Shown: piece by piece, positions 63,510 through 64,000 of the stretch
Position numbering within the stretch: position 1 is the stretch's first letter
Layout of the letters: every line of letters starts with the position of its first letter
From: Croceibacterium soli
GTDB lineage: Bacteria > Pseudomonadota > Alphaproteobacteria > Sphingomonadales > Sphingomonadaceae
Assembly: GCF_009828065.1 (NCBI RefSeq)
Contig: NZ_WTYK01000004.1
Coordinates: 186,001 to 250,000, forward strand
DNA length: 64,000 nucleotides
Direction of reading: 5' to 3'
Made by a program: the position numbers and the translations under genes
Notes under the pieces: model-generated
What the model was told of the DNA's origin: nothing
The model's input: only the letters and a program-made list of their open reading frames with translations
Database searches by the model: none

Positions 63510-63684
63510 AATCCTCCCCGGCACGGGGAGGGGGACCGCGACGCGAAGCGGCGTGGTGGAGGGGGCCCGCCTCCTGGTGCAGCGCGTGTGGCGAGCCCCC
63601 TCCGTCACCGGGCGGAGCCTGTCCTGAGCGACGCCGCAGGCGGCGTCGAAGGGGCCGGCGCCACCTCCCCCAGAGGGGGAGGAT
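63510..63684. repeat. Family A palindromic repeat, copy A8, with a nested family C-like segment
   Basis: About 175 bp directly after valS. The left half is nearly identical to that of A3 (GGGACCGCGACGCGAAGCGG). In the right half a family C-like piece (GAGCCTGTCCTGAGCGAC ... GTCGAAGGGG) at about 63615-63653 interrupts the arm, making the copy longer than the others. Confidence 0.8.
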
Positions 63685-63706
63685 CTTATCAGGTGGAAGT
63701 GCCGCC

Positions 63707-63872
63707 AAAAGCCCCCTCCTGTTGTCCCTTCGGGACAGCTTCGCTTCCAGAGGAGGGGGTTGGGGGTGGTGAAGGCGCGCGGAAACCTTGCGCCCACCGC
63801 AGCACCACCCCGCTGCGACTAGGCTCGCCTACGGCTCGCCAAGTCTCGCTGCCCCTCCTCTAAAGAGGAGGG
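63707..63872. repeat. Additional palindromic repeat (CCCCTCCT ends)
   Basis: GCCCCCTCCTGTTGTCCCTT...GGAGGGGG at the left and CCCCTCCTCTAAAGAGGAGG at the right, with a CTGCGACTAGGCTCGCC core. It differs from families A-D. Confidence 0.65.
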
Positions 63873-64000
63873 GATCGGGCGCCGAGATAACCGAGCTTGA
63901 TCGAAACAGCTTCCCTACGCGCCCACGGTTTGCCAGTGCCGATCGCCCGTCCCGAGGACTCGCCGCCCATGCCCCTCCTGTCGCTTTCGCCAACAACAGG
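63860..64000 (-). other. Open frame running off the window edge, possible 3' end of a gene
   Basis: On the minus strand one frame is open from the window edge to a TAG at 63860-63862, about 46 codons, ending GTGKPWARREAVSIKLGYLG and then repeat-derived residues. I recognise no family. The last residues fall inside a repeat. It may be the end of a truncated gene or chance. Confidence 0.2.

Noticed and set aside
1-64000. tRNA or rRNA genes and insertion sequences
   Set aside because: No cloverleaf-like sequence, rRNA segment or transposase was recognised by eye in the gaps. A tRNA scan would be decisive.

Overview
The window is a chromosomal stretch of a high-G+C alphaproteobacterium, most likely of the order Sphingomonadales. 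That placement is inference. It rests on gene content and order (argS–SPOR–nagZ–scpA–scpB–tatABC, ispH–thrB–rnhA, an Mla locus with a STAS-domain permease, a cpa/tad pilus locus) and on dense palindromic intergenic repeats that I associate with this group. I saw no rRNA or tRNA gene, integrase, transposase or CRISPR array. Almost every gene is housekeeping.

Layout. 1-4.2 kb: the 3' end of glnA with its terminator, a GH24 lysozyme, a secreted protein with three internal repeats, and a fasciclin lipoprotein. 4.2-12.8 kb (minus): bpt–tamA–tamB, and ilvA. 12.9-15.6 kb (plus): a beta-hydroxyacid dehydrogenase overlapping a secreted amidohydrolase. 15.8-23.3 kb (minus): a lipoprotein, then argS–SPOR–nagZ–scpA–scpB–tatA–tatB–tatC. 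23.4-25.8 kb (plus): ispH–thrB–rnhA. 26.2-28.3 kb (minus): an alpha/beta hydrolase overlapping an FAD oxidoreductase. 28.3-35.6 kb (plus): the pilus genes cpaABCDE–tadB–tadC, with no cpaF in its usual place. 35.7-41.5 kb (minus): MarR regulator, SDR dehydrogenase, PAS histidine kinase and clpB. 41.7-44.8 kb (plus): an M16 peptidase and a small disordered protein. 45.4-53.2 kb (minus): trmL, two small-molecule-fold proteins, gatC/gatA/small membrane protein/gatB, a DUF4153 protein, a membrane-anchored FKBP and rpsU. 53.5-56.7 kb (plus): crcB, an RluA-family pseudouridine synthase, a HAD phosphatase, a small membrane protein and an ATP12 chaperone. 57.0-60.6 kb (minus): mlaE–mlaF–mlaD–lipoprotein. 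60.7-63.5 kb (plus): valS.

The most unusual feature is the repeats. At least four palindromic families fill the gaps: A, about 120-145 bp with ATCCTCCCC ends; B, about 138 bp with hairpin arms around TGAACT-GTTTCAG; C, about 25 bp around TTCGACAAGCTCAGG; and D, around GTCGTCCC-GATCCGGGA. Some lie inside genes. A 132-bp family A copy (44 codons) sits in frame in the catalytic region of valS. A 138-bp copy (46 codons) splits the signal peptide of the amidohydrolase. Family C codes for much of the N-terminus of the RluA-family enzyme, and a family A end supplies the stop codon of trmL. The amidohydrolase copy is open in all three forward frames and in at least two reverse frames. This resembles the Rickettsia palindromic elements, which also insert in frame into protein genes, and it is the best candidate here for an undescribed system.

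Start codons were chosen from ribosome-binding sites, 4-base overlaps and signal peptides, and alternatives are given where the choice is open. No similarity search was run, so functional names come from recognised motifs and family knowledge.
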